Assembly: GCA_903920925.1 (NCBI GenBank)
Contig: CAIXOA010000021.1
Span: forward strand, 1-6,338
Length of the DNA: 6,338 nucleotides
From: an uncultured Microcaldota archaeon
GTDB taxonomy: Archaea; Micrarchaeota; Micrarchaeia; Anstonellales; Bilamarchaeaceae
Direction: 5' to 3'
The position numbers and the translations under genes were made by a program. Each line of letters starts with the position of its first letter. Within the stretch, counting starts at the first letter, position 1. Below the pieces are notes generated by a model. The model did no database searches. It had not been told where the DNA came from and saw nothing but the letters and a program-made list of their open reading frames with translations. This document shows positions 5,556-6,338 of this stretch, piece after piece.

Positions 5556-6183
5556 GCCCGCACGGATTCCCGAATTCGCCCTGCTTGAGAAATACGGAAT
5601 AGGGCTCATACCATACGGGATTGCGAAGAATGAGAAAGAGGCGTCTAAGATTGCGAAGAAACTGGGATATCCGGTCGCACTGAAGATAATTTCCCCGGAA
5701 ATAGTGCACAAGACCGATTTCCATGCCGTAAAAGTGGGCCTCAAGAACGAAGAGCGCATGCTTGCGGCCTACGAAGACATAATGGAGAATGTAAAGGGGC
5801 ACAAGGTCACGGGGATGCTCGTGCAGAGCATGGCCCGCAAGGGCTTGGAACTAATCATCGGGGGAAAGAAGGATTCCCAGTTCGGCCATATGGTTTTGCT
5901 CGGGCTGGGCGGCGTATACGTTGAAGTATTCCGCGATGTTTCCGCGCGCATCTGCCCCATCCAGAGGCAGGACGTGAAGGAGATGGTGATGGAATTGCGC
6001 TCCAATCCCCTGATAATGGGCGTGCGGGGGATGAAGCCCATAGACATAGACGCGCTGGAAACCCTTATGGTAAAAGTATGCAGGATGATGGTCGAGGAGG
6101 ACGTCCTTGAGATGGATTTGAACCCCGTGATATTTGACGAGCACGGATATGACATCGTGGATGTGCGTTTGAGGAGGGACTAA
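5554..6183 (+). CDS. acdB: ADP-forming acyl-CoA synthetase beta subunit (ATP-grasp)
   Basis: This encodes 209 residues. The enzyme converts acetyl- or other acyl-CoA, ADP and phosphate to the acid, CoA and ATP, the main substrate-level energy step in fermentative archaea. The ATP-grasp fold is visible: YPVALKIISPEIVHKTD (39-55) includes H52, which aligns with the phosphorylated His71 of the Pyrococcus beta chain. GLELIIGGKKDSQFG (97-111), GLGGVYVEVFRDVS (117-130) and DLNP (188-191) follow the family pattern. Two differences stand out. The usual N-terminal helix of about 20 residues is missing, so the protein starts at the domain edge. The usual Gly-Gly after HKxD is replaced by His-Ala (HKTDFHAV), and DPQFGP reads DSQFGH. 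Substrate preference may differ from the model enzymes. The alpha subunit gene follows 1 nt after the stop. Confidence 0.9.
   Translation: MPARIPEFALLEKYGIGLIPYGIAKNEKEASKIAKKLGYPVALKIISPEIVHKTDFHAVKVGLKNEERMLAAYEDIMENVKGHKVTGMLVQSMARKGLELIIGGKKDSQFGHMVLLGLGGVYVEVFRDVSARICPIQRQDVKEMVMELRSNPLIMGVRGMKPIDIDALETLMVKVCRMMVEEDVLEMDLNPVIFDEHGYDIVDVRLRRD
6173..6177 (+). promoter_or_regulatory. Shine-Dalgarno of acdA inside the end of acdB
   Basis: GGAGG lies within the last codons of acdB, 7 nt before the ATG at 6185. It fixes the alpha-subunit start and suggests coupled synthesis of the two subunits. Confidence 0.7.
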
Positions 6184-6184
6184 A

Positions 6185-6338
6185 ATGCGCGAGGATGTGA
6201 AAAATCTTAAGTATGTTTTCGAGCCCTCCTCCATCGCGGTCATAGGGGCGTCCCCGACAAACGGAAAGCTCGGCAACGTCGTTTTGAAGAACGTGCTGGA
6301 CAGCAATTTCGAGGGCAAGGTCTATCCGGTGAATCCGA
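6185..6338 (+). CDS. acdA: ADP-forming acyl-CoA synthetase alpha subunit, N-terminal part, cut by window edge
   Basis: The first 51 codons are in the window. The protein begins MREDVKNLKYVFEPSSIAVIGASPTNGKLGNVVLKNVLD and runs to GKVYPVNP. FEPSSIAVIGAS followed by GK.GN and a KVYPVNP strand is the nucleotide-binding-like CoA-binding domain that opens Acd alpha subunits (the succinyl-CoA-synthetase-alpha-like fold). The active-site histidine of this chain lies beyond the window. The gene starts 1 nt after the acdB stop, with a strong GGAGG. The genes therefore form a beta-alpha operon, separate chains rather than the fused form seen in some archaea, unless a further domain follows outside the window. 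Confidence 0.88.
   Translation, partial: MREDVKNLKYVFEPSSIAVIGASPTNGKLGNVVLKNVLDSNFEGKVYPVNP

Noticed and set aside
1..6338. tRNA genes, CRISPR arrays, toxin-antitoxin or defence modules, mobile elements
   Set aside because: Intergenic regions are 135 bp or shorter with no cloverleaf-like sequence, no spaced repeats and no transposase, integrase or defence-type domains in any real gene.

Overview
The window is archaeal. It encodes a Cdc6/Orc1 replication initiator, a short archaeal-type SepF, a CPSF-type beta-CASP nuclease, tRNase Z and a split ADP-forming acyl-CoA synthetase (separate beta and alpha chains). Several genes have a TATA-like box about 25 nt before the ATG, the archaeal leaderless arrangement. 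Gene spacing is tight. A small secreted Cys-rich protein with RDxC(Y/F) repeats resembles proteins I associate with DPANN-type genomes (Micrarchaeota/Diapherotrites-like), but that placement is an inference of modest confidence.

Layout. On the minus strand at the left edge lies the 5' end of a tRNase Z gene (1-140, truncated by the window), preceded by sepF (210-587, minus). A 135-bp divergent intergenic region (588-722) holds promoters for sepF and cdc6, with one ORB-like (origin recognition box) sequence between them. A tightly packed plus-strand operon follows: cdc6/orc1 (723-1904), an HD-domain nucleotidase-like gene whose ATG directly follows the cdc6 stop (1905-2423), and a small Cys-rich lipoprotein/membrane protein overlapping the HD gene by 4 nt (2420-2830). 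The operon meets a minus-strand beta-CASP nuclease gene (2827-4077) tail to tail, both stops lying within one CTAG. A second divergent intergenic region (4078-4180) separates that gene from a putative lipoprotein zinc metallopeptidase with an HELGH motif (4181-5512). After a 41-bp promoter region comes an acd operon: the ATP-grasp beta subunit (5554-6183) and the start of the CoA-binding alpha subunit (6185 to the window end).

How the genes fit together. SepF (cell division) and Cdc6 (replication initiation) are divergently transcribed across a candidate Cdc6 binding site, which suggests coordination of replication and division. The HD protein, translationally coupled to Cdc6, may act on deoxynucleotides. 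tRNase Z and the beta-CASP protein are RNA-processing enzymes of the same metallo-beta-lactamase superfamily. The two Acd chains make ATP from acyl-CoA in fermentative archaea. I see no tRNA, rRNA, CRISPR array, insertion sequence or phage gene. No gene-free stretch exceeds 300 bases. Most of the window is ordinary archaeal core gene content. The least familiar items are the ORB-like site, the HELGH lipoprotein and the Cys-rich repeat protein.
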